The notes beneath the pieces are model-generated. The model was not told the DNA's origin, did no database searches, and worked only from the letters and a program-made list of their open reading frames with translations. Below, piece after piece: positions 16,001 through 22,762 of a DNA stretch of 32,379 nucleotides. This DNA is from Prolixibacteraceae bacterium (GTDB lineage: Bacteria; Bacteroidota; Bacteroidia; Bacteroidales; Prolixibacteraceae). The stretch is taken from assembly GCA_003457135.1 (NCBI GenBank), contig DMSQ01000011.1:1-32379 (forward strand), written 5' to 3'. The position numbers and the translations under genes are program-made. Positions within the stretch are counted from its first letter, which is position 1, and the number at the start of each line of letters is the position of its first letter.

Positions 16001-16308
16001 TTGTGATAAGGTACTTTTACTTTCTCTACTAACTTTTGATGGAACGTTTCGTTGTTGTGCAACAAATCGGGCGAATAAATCCGCAATACTTTTTGTATAG
16101 CTTGTTCTTGCGCATCCTGTGGAATGTCCGGATTTAAAATAGAAACCGCTTTACGCAACCGACCGGCCAAAATAATTTGCTCAAAACTTTTCCGTTCAGC
16201 TTGTTCCGCTCCGGGAGCTATGGCCAGACCATGAATATATTCCCACCCAATAGATTGGAGTGTTTCAATTGCAAAGGTTTCTATTTTATCTTCGGTGATG
16301 GGTTTCAT
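13051..16308 (-). CDS. hsdR: Type I restriction enzyme, endonuclease/translocase subunit HsdR
   Basis: A 1085-residue motor-nuclease subunit. The N-terminal PD-(D/E)XK nuclease shows RPD (D150) and VMELK (E164, K166). The SF2 helicase core has Walker A QGSGKS (317-322), ITDRNDLDDQL, DEAH (422-425), FTGTP (471-475) and later MWLTGFDAPCLHTMYID and QAIARVNR. The C-terminal helical region should bind the HsdM/HsdS methylase. It cleaves DNA lacking the HsdM methyl mark after translocation. It is last in the island, 156 nt after the lipoprotein gene. A TATATTTG box at 16451-16458 could give it a separate promoter, which would let restriction be expressed after modification. Length and motifs are complete. 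Confidence 0.95.
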   Translation of the reverse strand: MKPITEDKIETFAIETLQSIGWEYIHGLAIAPGAEQAERKSFEQIILAGRLRKAVSILNPDIPQDAQEQAIQKVLRIYSPDLLHNNETFHQKLVEKVKVPYHKDGFERSYEVALVDFENAFNNEFLAVNQYTIIERKGGLDGRPENKRPDVLLFVNGIPLVVMELKNAADENATLRKAFDQIQTYKATIPSLFTYNTICVISDGHECKAGSVSAGYSRFMNWKTADGKKEASRFIPQLEIVLKGMFDPSTFLDLVRNFIVFEKSKKEDAKTGITQIETVKKLAAYHQYYAVNKAVESSIIASGINGDKRGGVVWHTQGSGKSLSMVFYSGKLITAPEMQNPTILVITDRNDLDDQLFDTFANSKQLLRQEPVQAKDREHLKELLKVGSGGIVFATIQKFFPEDQKSLYDQLSDRRNIIVIADEAHRTQYGFEASIKDVKDKETKEKIGERIAYGFAKYMRDALPNATYIGFTGTPIEGTDINTPQVFGQYVDVYDISQAVADGATVRIYYESRLAKVNLDEEGKRLIEEFDAELEQNTEITDRQKANAKFTKLEAIVGNAERIKNLAKDIVTHSEQRQLVFEGKGMIVAMSRRIAAELYKEITALRQEWHNDDLSKGAIKVVMTSTSADGPEMQRHNTTKKQRKDLADRMKDPADPLRLVIVIDMWLTGFDAPCLHTMYIDKPMRGHNLMQAIARVNRVFKDKPGGLIVDYLGIATDLKKALSFYSAAGGRGEPTLDLKKAIELMNEKYEVVQQFFNEEAKTQIDIVAEEPEAYYANSFKFNYQRFFKVEPKEKLSIILQAEEHILGLEDGKSRFVREVTLLSQAFALSIPHERAMEIKDDVAFFQAVKARLVKFEGTGTGKSDIEIETAIKQIVDEALSSDKVIDIFEAAGIDKPEISGLEVLSDEFLLEVKGMKHQNLALELLKKLLNDEIKTRSKTNLVISRKLLEMLEGALKRYLNNLLSTAEIIQELINIANEIKHSDKEGERLGLTKDEVAFYNALEVNDSAVQVLGDDQLRDIAREITEKVKANATIDWTIRESARARLIVIVKRTLTKWGYPPDKQAKAIETVLKQAELMAEFYTKD

Positions 16309-16464
16309 TTCATGCTAACCTGTTCGTTTAAAGATAGTCGGTGCGTTTCGAGGATATTTATGATGATTAAAATCTTCCATCAATAAACGAATTAAATCTG
16401 TTCATACCAATAACAGGATACCTGTTTATTCTTTACCGAAGAAAGCTACTCAAATATATAAATT

Positions 16465-18057
16465 TTATTTTCCTATTTTCCAGGAAAATCCTAACATCCA
16501 ACTGGATTTCCAAACACTGGTAACTGGAATTTTATCGAAAATCTTTTGATAGAAGACCCCTTCGCTATAAGGCTTATCCAGCCTGTTAACCTGAGCCATT
16601 ATTAGACCAATATTTATCGAAGCTCGTGAGTTTCTTCCGATAATTAATGAACCGCCTCCAGAAACAGTTAATCTTGTTTGATCATTAAATAAGGTACCTA
16701 ATCCTATATATCCTCCGTAATTGATTGGATGTGCATTTTGTGAATGTCCGTGTAGATAAACCATACCCCCATAGCTAAATTTTGCATCGGAAGTGGAATA
16801 AATTGCTGTAAATTTGTCACTAATGGTTGAATCAATGACAGTTCCTTTCTGAAGAATTTTTGAAATAAATATTGAATCTTTATTGTACGAATAATACTTT
16901 TTATCATATAATCCACTTACAAAAACGCCTCCCGAAACATCAATCCTGAAACCTCTAGTTAATTGAATATTAATGGCATCATGTTCTTGTTTCGATTTTG
17001 TGACAGGGTTATATTTATAGATTGTTACCATTTGGAGGTCTTTATTGATGGGATATGATTTTGTCACAAAAAGTGGATCGGCTTTTGCAAGGCTTTGTAA
17101 CTTCTCATAAACCAACATTACTTTTGTAAAATTTGGCAGAACGATATTTTTATGCGAGGTTTCAAATTCATCGATAGCCGATAATATTGCTCTCGAATCT
17201 TTATCAAATTTGGCTTTGTTGGCATCGAAACTTTCACACACCTTTGGCTTTTTGAATTTTCCGACCAATTCTATTTGGGCTTTTAAATCATCTTTTATTT
17301 TCAAAATTTCCTGATAACTGGAAGTTTCAATGCCGATAAAATCGTTCTTAAAAACCTGGCTGGAACTTGTTTTTAATTTGCTTGGGAAAATACTATTGAT
17401 TGGAATAATGATATTCGAAACAATTCCGTCTTCAACCATCTTTTTGTCAATTACCTCAAGCGACTTCAAATAATCATAAAAACTAATGATATTTTCAATG
17501 TTCGAAATATAGGTTTTATACAAGCTTATGCCTTTTTTAAGACTCTGACTAATATTTGCCAACTCTTTTAACTGGGTAGAAAGAGAGTCGCAGGATGTTG
17601 CTTTTGAGGGTTGTGTTGTTCCTATTGAGGGTTTCTTTGTTCCTGTAAATCCCTTTTCGGCACTCTTTGCTAATGAATCTGGTGGAAGTTCATTTCCTAA
17701 AAGTTTTTTTGTTGAAGGCTCAATCTTTACGTCGGGATATTTGATCAGATCGTTAAAAAGCTTCATATCCAGGTCAAATCGATCATAAGCGGTGTCTTTA
17801 ACAACAATGTCGTAATTCAACGGATTAAAATTAGACATCTCAACTTGTAATTCATTTGTTTCTTTGACAATCAGCGGCCTGTTTTGTGGAGCTTTATGCT
17901 CTGCATCGGTGTACAATTGTTTTTTGTTAAAATCGTAATATACCCTGGGGCTTTTTACAATATCTGATTTGGATTTACATCCGGCAAAAGAGAGTACCAT
18001 AAGGGTAAGAATAAAAGCAATCACAGAATGGGGCTGTTTTGAGATTTTTGTTTCCAT
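16465..18057 (-). CDS. Unrecognised lipoprotein with beta-barrel-like C-terminus, inside the restriction island
   Basis: A 530-residue protein I do not recognise. A signal sequence with lipobox SFAGC puts the lipidated cysteine near residue 27. Residues about 28-160 are polar and low in recognisable motifs. Residues about 160-320 are helical with coiled-coil character (CDSLSTQLKELANISQSLKK, EILKIKDDLKAQIELVGKF). Residues about 365-530 alternate strand-like segments rich in glycine and aromatics (FRIDVSGGVFVSGLYDKKY, NYGGYIGLGTLF, LTVSGGGSLIIG, SSWMLGFSWKIGK) and look like a small outer-membrane barrel. It lies on the same strand between the fused hsdS and hsdR with gaps of 159 and 156 nt. A cell-surface protein in this position is unusual. 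It may be an independent cargo gene or an accessory defence factor; sequence alone does not say. Confidence 0.8.
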   Translation of the reverse strand: METKISKQPHSVIAFILTLMVLSFAGCKSKSDIVKSPRVYYDFNKKQLYTDAEHKAPQNRPLIVKETNELQVEMSNFNPLNYDIVVKDTAYDRFDLDMKLFNDLIKYPDVKIEPSTKKLLGNELPPDSLAKSAEKGFTGTKKPSIGTTQPSKATSCDSLSTQLKELANISQSLKKGISLYKTYISNIENIISFYDYLKSLEVIDKKMVEDGIVSNIIIPINSIFPSKLKTSSSQVFKNDFIGIETSSYQEILKIKDDLKAQIELVGKFKKPKVCESFDANKAKFDKDSRAILSAIDEFETSHKNIVLPNFTKVMLVYEKLQSLAKADPLFVTKSYPINKDLQMVTIYKYNPVTKSKQEHDAINIQLTRGFRIDVSGGVFVSGLYDKKYYSYNKDSIFISKILQKGTVIDSTISDKFTAIYSTSDAKFSYGGMVYLHGHSQNAHPINYGGYIGLGTLFNDQTRLTVSGGGSLIIGRNSRASINIGLIMAQVNRLDKPYSEGVFYQKIFDKIPVTSVWKSSWMLGFSWKIGK

Positions 18058-18082
18058 ACGAAGAATAATTTAAGTTACTATA

Positions 18083-18100
18083 AGAATGTCAGAACATTCT
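18083..18100. promoter_or_regulatory. Operator-like inverted repeat upstream of the island lipoprotein
   Basis: AGAATGT (18083-18089) and ACATTCT (18094-18100) form a perfect 7-bp dyad with a 4-nt centre, 26 nt upstream of the lipoprotein start on the minus strand. The size and place suit a dimeric repressor site. It has no T-run and is unlikely to be a terminator. Confidence 0.4.
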
Positions 18101-18216
18101 AATAAAACTATTGTTCAATCGGCCCTTGATATTCTTGTTGTTGCCTTCCTTTCAATTATTTCATCAGTCTTATTTCGCCTTTTAAAATTGTTATTCCGTA
18201 AATATCATCTATTTTT

Positions 18217-19614
18217 TTAATTGTCGAGGGCTACCCTCACTTCACCACTCATCAACTTTGGCAAAAGTGTATCGCGGGTTTGAGTTATGGTGCGAATTTG
18301 TGTATGATTCGTGTATATTTTTTCAAATATTGGGTGGATCGTTTCGTGAAAATCGTTCAGTTTATTTTGATCTGGAAGTTGAATGTCAATCTTTGAAAAA
18401 TCCCCAGTATTCAAATTGTCTGTAGCAGTGCCACCACTTGCCATAGCGAGCAAATCATCTTTCATTGAAAGCATTTTTAAATAGAGAAAATACCTATAAA
18501 CTTCTTTTGCGGGAATTATTGAATTTATTTGTTGATTCGTTTGTGCTGTTTTTGCATTCATAACAACTAAACCAACCGTTGCAATACAACTGACACAAAT
18601 GGATTTAGGAGGTATTGTTTTGTTCTGTTGAGAATCTAGTCCTTCTATAGTTAAACTATCTTCACTATCAAAAACAAATGTATTACCGTGCATATCAGGG
18701 ATTTTAATAAATGGGATTTCACCATTAAAATAATCGGCGATTTTCTTTGATGGAGTTTTTCCACAAATAATTTTTCCTAATTTTTCAAGTTTAACAACCT
18801 CCCAGCTCTCCTCCGCCTCTTCCACAAACCACTGCCTAAAAAGCGTTTCGGCCAATTGTTCCAAGGTTATATTTTGGCGTTGCAGCAGGTCTATTTTATC
18901 ATCTAGGCTGCTAAGAATGGAAGCAATGGCGGTTTGTTCGGGGAGTGGAGGGAGTACCACGATTTCCTTATGCAGTTCATTCCTGTTTACACCGGGTACA
19001 GCACTTTTATCGGAATACTTTTCAAAATCTAATCCTTGTAAAAAATAGAAAATGTATTTAGGAAGGTTGCCTCTAAAATTCTGAACGTATAAAGTTGTAT
19101 TTAATGGCCAATATGGTTCATCTGTGTAAAAGACTTTCCCAATTGTACCATATCGACCCGTAATGACACCAGGTCCTTCTTTCATGCTAACATTATGATG
19201 GTCGGTAATTCCTGAAGATGAAAAAATAGGAATACTCCCAGCCTTTCTATTTTGACTTGCTAAATCATATCCTCTTTTTAGGTTAATAACATCGCCTAAA
19301 ATGTATTCTTTCCACCTACTATAAAACTCAATTCCCACCCTGTCAATATGTTCCTGCAAGGCAGGTTCTTTTATACTTGTGTAATCAATCAGGTCAATTT
19401 TGTTTTTTATGCCCTTGTCTTCAAATGCCACACTCATTTTAAGTATATCGTCTAAAGTAATGTCGATGCCTTTTATTGCAATGTCAATATCGGAGTCTGG
19501 GCGGTAATTGCCTTTGGCTCGCGAGCCAAATACGTAGGCTTTATCAACCTTAGCGTTTGCTTCAAAAACGGAAATGATTTTATCAATGATATGTTGTTCT
19601 AATCCAAAGGTCAT
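18217..19614 (-). CDS. hsdS: Fused MNT nucleotidyltransferase (antitoxin-like) and type I specificity subunit HsdS
   Basis: A 465-residue fusion in one frame. Residues 1-98 are an HI0073/MntA-like minimal nucleotidyltransferase: YVFGSRAKGNYRPDSDIDIAI contains an exact GSX10DXD motif (G30, S31, D42, D44), a likely third acidic residue lies in KIDLIDY (D74 or D77), and it ends with the usual HIDRVGIEFY. At WKEYILGDVINLKRG (101) a normal HsdS begins: target-recognition domain 1 (about 101-228), the conserved PPLPEQTAIASILSSLDDKIDLLQ spacer helix (about 222-262), domain 2 (about 271-430) and a second helix ending TRDTLLPKLMSGEVRV. HsdS fixes the DNA sequence for methylation and cutting. MNT proteins AMPylate and silence HepT toxins, and a HepT-like gene sits 5 nt upstream. 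So the antitoxin moiety appears covalently joined to the restriction complex. Confidence 0.92.
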   Translation of the reverse strand: MTFGLEQHIIDKIISVFEANAKVDKAYVFGSRAKGNYRPDSDIDIAIKGIDITLDDILKMSVAFEDKGIKNKIDLIDYTSIKEPALQEHIDRVGIEFYSRWKEYILGDVINLKRGYDLASQNRKAGSIPIFSSSGITDHHNVSMKEGPGVITGRYGTIGKVFYTDEPYWPLNTTLYVQNFRGNLPKYIFYFLQGLDFEKYSDKSAVPGVNRNELHKEIVVLPPLPEQTAIASILSSLDDKIDLLQRQNITLEQLAETLFRQWFVEEAEESWEVVKLEKLGKIICGKTPSKKIADYFNGEIPFIKIPDMHGNTFVFDSEDSLTIEGLDSQQNKTIPPKSICVSCIATVGLVVMNAKTAQTNQQINSIIPAKEVYRYFLYLKMLSMKDDLLAMASGGTATDNLNTGDFSKIDIQLPDQNKLNDFHETIHPIFEKIYTNHTQIRTITQTRDTLLPKLMSGEVRVALDN

Positions 19615-19619
19615 TAGCT

Positions 19620-20063
19620 CTAATCTTGGTTGAATAAGTCCTTTTCCTGGTTTAATTTTTCTAATTGTAATCTCGTTTCTAACAAAATAAATAAGTTGTG
19701 GTAATCTTCAATGATTTTTTGCGCAATGTCATCAGCTATTTCTTCATCGTAGGTATGCGAAGTTTTGTTTCGACCTTCATACATCTTGCGCCACTTCTTT
19801 TCTTTTACTATACCTCGTTCTGCTGCATCAACAATTATCCGTATTGGTTTTTCTCTTTCACCTGTATAACCTCTTTCAACAATAAAATCCTGTAATGTTT
19901 TCCATGCCATATCAAAGGTAAACTCAAAAGCCTGAATTAGTCCTTGTTGCTCCAGATCTGAAAGTAATCTTTCTTCACTTAAAGCTATAGCATTGCCTAG
20001 TCGTGCCAATGCCTTGCGGTAATTGTGGAAGCGTTGTATCCAGCGTATATCTTTGTTAGCCAT
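19620..20063 (-). CDS. HEPN-domain HepT/HI0074-like protein (toxin candidate, nucleotidyltransferase substrate)
   Basis: A 147-residue all-helical protein of the HI0074 group (nucleotidyltransferase substrate-binding, HEPN superfamily). Family marks include RFHNYRKAL, FEFTFDMAWKTLQDFI and GRNKTSHTYDE. The last contains an exact RX4HXY motif (R98, H103, Y105). In characterised HepT toxins R and H form the RNase site and the tyrosine is oligo-AMPylated by MntA. The start overlaps the hsdM stop by one nucleotide (TAATG), and the next start, the MNT-HsdS fusion, follows after 5 nt. Translation of all three is thus probably coupled. Toxicity and RNase activity are inferred from the family. Confidence 0.9.
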   Translation of the reverse strand: MANKDIRWIQRFHNYRKALARLGNAIALSEERLLSDLEQQGLIQAFEFTFDMAWKTLQDFIVERGYTGEREKPIRIIVDAAERGIVKEKKWRKMYEGRNKTSHTYDEEIADDIAQKIIEDYHNLFILLETRLQLEKLNQEKDLFNQD

Positions 20064-21667
20064 TATTTGGGTAGTTTAATTTTCGATAAGTTTTCTGCAA
20101 TTTTCCGGTTCAGTTCTGCTTCTTCAGCAATCTGGTTCTCTAATTCTGTTTTCAAAGCGGTGAAACGTTCTACAAAGTTAAAATCATCTTCTTCGTCGGC
20201 TAATCCAACATAACGGCCCGGAGTTAAAACATAGTTTAGTTTTTGTACTTCCTCGATACTGGCTACTTTGCAAAAACCTGAAACATCTTCGTAATCGCCA
20301 TCGGGGTTTCGCCAGTTGTGGTAAGTTCCCGTAATTAAAGCAATATCGTCGTCGCTTAAATCTCTGTTTTTGCGGTTAATCAAAAAACCCATGTTTCGGG
20401 CATCGATAAACAGAATCTCATTTTCACGTTTTCTGAAACCGCCGTTTGATTTGTTGCGCGAAAGAAACCACAAACAAGCAGGTATCTGCGTATTTAGAAA
20501 TAGTTTAGTCGGCAAGTTTACAATACAATCAACCAATCCGTTTTCAATTAATGCTTTTCGAATATCGCCTTCACCGGTGGTGTTGGTGGTCAATGATCCT
20601 TTAGACAAAACAAAACCAGCTTGTCCGGTTGGCGCTAAATGGTAAAGGAAATGTTGTATCCACGCATAATTTGCATTTCCGGTTGGAGGTGTTAGTTTTT
20701 CGCCTAAGACTTTCCAACGGGCATCGTCGCGCAACAGTTCACCACTCCAGTCGCTGTCGTTAAACGGTGGGTTGGCAATAATATAGTCTGCTTTAAGGTC
20801 TTTGTGTAAATCATTTAAAAATGAACCTTCGTTGTTCCACTTTACATTGCTGCTGTCAATTCCCCGAATGGACAAATTCATCTTTGCCAATCGCCAGGTA
20901 GTTTGGTTGCTCTCTTGTCCGTAAATTGAAATGCGGTCGGTTGGATTTAGTTGCGATGCAATGCCTTGAGCCTTCAGACCTTTTTTCTTGTAATAGTCCT
21001 GATGCTTTTTGATAAATTTTTCGCTTTGCACAAACATTCCTCCGCTACCACAGCAAGGGTCAAATACCCGGCCTTCATAAGGTTCAAGCATCTCGACCAA
21101 TAATTTCACAACACTTTGAGGTGTGTAGAATTGTCCACCTTTTTTGCCTTCGGCCAATGCAAATTCACCTAAAAAGTATTCGAAAACCTTTCCTAATAAA
21201 TCTTTGCTTTGTGCTTCTTTTGTTCCCAAGGTAGCCGAACCAACAAGGTTTACCAGTCCGCCCAAACTTGTTTTATCTAATTTTTCCTGAGCAAAAACCT
21301 TTGGTAAAACACCTCTCAACGAAGGATTGTCTTTTTCAATGGCATCCATTGCATCGTCAATGTCTTTGCCAATGGTAGGGAGAGTTGCCCGACCTTGTAT
21401 CCATTTCCATCGAGACGATGGGGGAACATAAAAAACTTTCTCGGCAGTGTATTCGTTTTTGTCTTCGGGGTCAGCACCTTCGCTTATTAGAGCTACTAAT
21501 TTTTGGTATTGTTCCTCAAAAGCATCCGATATATATTTCAGGAAGATCAAACCTAAAACAACGTGTTTGTATTCGGCAGCATCCATATTCTTGCGGAGTT
21601 TGTCTGCTGCTTTCCAGAGTTTTTTCTCTAGTGGTTCTTCCTGTTCTGCCTTTACTTTTTTAGCCAT
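20063..21667 (-). CDS. hsdM: Type I restriction-modification N6-adenine methyltransferase HsdM
   Basis: A 534-residue methylase subunit. The N-terminal HsdM bundle (KLWKAADKLRKNMDAAEYKHVVLGLIFLKYISDAF) is followed by the catalytic domain: QFYTPQSVVKLLVEML (179-194), AdoMet motif I as DPCCGSGG (203-210) and the catalytic NPPF (299-302), typical of N6-adenine methyltransferases. It pairs with HsdS to methylate the recognition site. It is the first gene of the island and appears full length. The promoter candidate upstream lies inside the island, between hsdM and the right direct repeat. The next gene (HEPN) overlaps it by one base. Confidence 0.96.
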   Translation of the reverse strand: MAKKVKAEQEEPLEKKLWKAADKLRKNMDAAEYKHVVLGLIFLKYISDAFEEQYQKLVALISEGADPEDKNEYTAEKVFYVPPSSRWKWIQGRATLPTIGKDIDDAMDAIEKDNPSLRGVLPKVFAQEKLDKTSLGGLVNLVGSATLGTKEAQSKDLLGKVFEYFLGEFALAEGKKGGQFYTPQSVVKLLVEMLEPYEGRVFDPCCGSGGMFVQSEKFIKKHQDYYKKKGLKAQGIASQLNPTDRISIYGQESNQTTWRLAKMNLSIRGIDSSNVKWNNEGSFLNDLHKDLKADYIIANPPFNDSDWSGELLRDDARWKVLGEKLTPPTGNANYAWIQHFLYHLAPTGQAGFVLSKGSLTTNTTGEGDIRKALIENGLVDCIVNLPTKLFLNTQIPACLWFLSRNKSNGGFRKRENEILFIDARNMGFLINRKNRDLSDDDIALITGTYHNWRNPDGDYEDVSGFCKVASIEEVQKLNYVLTPGRYVGLADEEDDFNFVERFTALKTELENQIAEEAELNRKIAENLSKIKLPK

Positions 21668-21713
21668 TTATACTTTTTCTATTTTTCTTATCAAACAAAA
21701 GTTAATTAAAGCT

Positions 21714-21721
21714 CAAATATA
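21714..21721 (-). promoter_or_regulatory. Candidate -7 box for the hsdM operon
   Basis: On the minus strand TATATTTG matches TAnnTTTG perfectly and lies 46 nt upstream of the hsdM start. The nearest TTTG-type -33 element (complement of CAAA, 21745-21748) is 23 nt away, slightly too far, so strength is uncertain. Confidence 0.4.
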
Positions 21722-21753
21722 ATAAAATCGCTACGGTGCGAGGGCAAAATTGC

Positions 21754-21827
21754 AGCTCTTTTACAAGCCTTTGGTTTCGAGCGTTGGCTGGTGGGGGCTT
21801 GGAAATGTGCTGCAATGTGCGTGGGCT
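21754..21827 (+). repeat. Right direct repeat bounding the restriction island
   Basis: The same-orientation partner of 12977-13051, imperfect but aligned over its full length with a few single-base indels. The two copies enclose about 8.7 kb holding exactly the five island genes and the hsdM promoter candidate. Confidence 0.75.
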
Positions 21828-21881
21828 GTTGATCGGTGCGTTCCCTAATGCACCCAAAAGGCGCAATGCGCGTGGGGCAAA

Positions 21882-21911
21882 AAAAAATTAAAACCCCTTG
21901 CAGAGGGGTTT
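21882..21911 (-). terminator. Intrinsic terminator on the minus strand
   Basis: AAACCCCT (21891-21898) pairs with AGGGGTTT (21904-21911) around a 5-nt loop. On the minus strand the stem is followed by TAATTTTTTTTT. It would stop transcripts coming from the orphan nucleotidyltransferase before they enter the hsdM operon. Confidence 0.65.
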
Positions 21912-22283
21912 CCAAAAGCATTAATCCGATCTGTCTTTTTATTTGCAGTCATTGTCAAGTCAGCGATAAAGTGTCACAAAGCGGCGTTTGGTTTGCACCT
22001 ATCTAAGCAAATAGCGAATAACTTATAGTACTTTTTCGATACTTCAATAATTTCAAATCCGCTAAATTTTTGCCTAACTGTTTGGTTTTTACCTTGTGTT
22101 AAAAGTAAGCGGTTATGTTATTAAATCAAAACTATTTGTTGCTTTTTTATTGAACAGAACCTTTTTTACAGGTTCCGGATGAACTGTATCATTTTCTAAA
22201 TGGACATTTACATTGTCTGGATAGACATTTACATTGTCAGGATGGACAATTACACCACTTAAACCCCAGTTGCGGACGACCGT
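21912..22283. other. Gene-free stretch between terminator and orphan MNT gene
   Basis: No convincing gene on either strand in 372 nt. The only structure I see is the set of 21-bp tandem repeats near its right end. The remainder (21912-22195) is AT-rich without notable palindromes or conserved promoters. Confidence 0.5.
22196..22258. repeat. Three imperfect 21-bp tandem repeats
   Basis: Units start at 22196, 22217 and 22238. The first two share GACATTTACATTGT exactly; the third has diverged (GACAATTACACCAC). Period 21 equals two helical turns or seven codons. There are no spacers, so it is not CRISPR. It ends 25 nt past the stop codon of the minus-strand MNT gene. Confidence 0.7.
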
Positions 22284-22604
22284 TTATTTGGCCGCGTTGA
22301 TTTTTATTTCCTGACCGTATTTAATAATCTCATTAACAATTGGATTAGACAATTCAAATTCGCTTTCTCTAAACGGATGTGGTTCGATTCGACTGTCAAT
22401 TTTACGCCTAAGTCTCATTAATTCCAATTGCATATCAATCAAATTGCTATAATCCTTAAATATCACAGCAATATCTATATCACTATCATCATTAAAATTC
22501 CCTTTTGCGTAAGAACCAAAAAGAATTATTTTGATATAATTGTAATTAGCTTTTACAGCGCCTGCATACCTTTGAGCAATATTTACAGCATCTGCTTTAT
22601 CCAT
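22284..22604 (-). CDS. Orphan MNT-family nucleotidyltransferase
   Basis: A 106-residue minimal nucleotidyltransferase. IILFGSYAKGNFNDDSDIDIAV contains the exact GSX10DXD motif of MntA-type antitoxins, and a later EPHPF segment is common in this subgroup. No HEPN gene is next to it, so either it acts alone, its partner has been lost, or it serves another locus. The start overlaps the 34-codon ORF upstream by 8 nt (ATGGATAA), which suggests coupled translation. It lies outside the direct repeats of the restriction island and belongs to a different MNT subgroup from the HsdS-fused one. Confidence 0.85.
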   Translation of the reverse strand: MDKADAVNIAQRYAGAVKANYNYIKIILFGSYAKGNFNDDSDIDIAVIFKDYSNLIDMQLELMRLRRKIDSRIEPHPFRESEFELSNPIVNEIIKYGQEIKINAAK

Positions 22605-22701
22605 GTTCGTAAAATTTTAATTTTTCCAATCCATTCATTCGTAAACTCTGCTGTACACAATGAATAAAACTCTCTTTTAAATTATCATTTCCGTCACTCA
22701 T
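22597..22701 (-). CDS. Possible 34-residue small protein upstream of the orphan MNT
   Basis: A short frame starting MSDGNDNLKESF and ending LEKLKFYEHG. It overlaps the MNT start by 8 nt and begins 16 nt after a perfect -7 box. I see no HEPN motif or other family. It could be a leader peptide, a remnant of the missing partner, or not translated. A longer in-frame start (22788) would lie upstream of the predicted promoter and overlap tamL, so it is not used. Confidence 0.35.
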   Translation of the reverse strand: MSDGNDNLKESFIHCVQQSLRMNGLEKLKFYEHG

Positions 22702-22717
22702 TAATCTAAAATTTAGC

Positions 22718-22725
22718 CAAATATA
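22718..22725 (-). promoter_or_regulatory. Candidate -7 box for the orphan MNT unit
   Basis: TATATTTG on the minus strand matches TAnnTTTG exactly. No clear -33 element is visible at the expected distance. It lies between the tamL stop (22763) and the small ORF. Confidence 0.35.
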
Positions 22726-22762
22726 CAAATTTTTAACGACTGATAATCGGAATACCTTCGAG

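Noticed and set aside
22196..22258. Short regularly spaced repeats, CRISPR-like at first sight
   Set aside because: The 21-bp units are directly adjacent with no spacers, and no cas gene is present.
22597..22701. Small ORF as a truncated HEPN toxin
   Set aside because: No RX4HXY motif or HEPN-like helix pattern is visible in its 34 residues.
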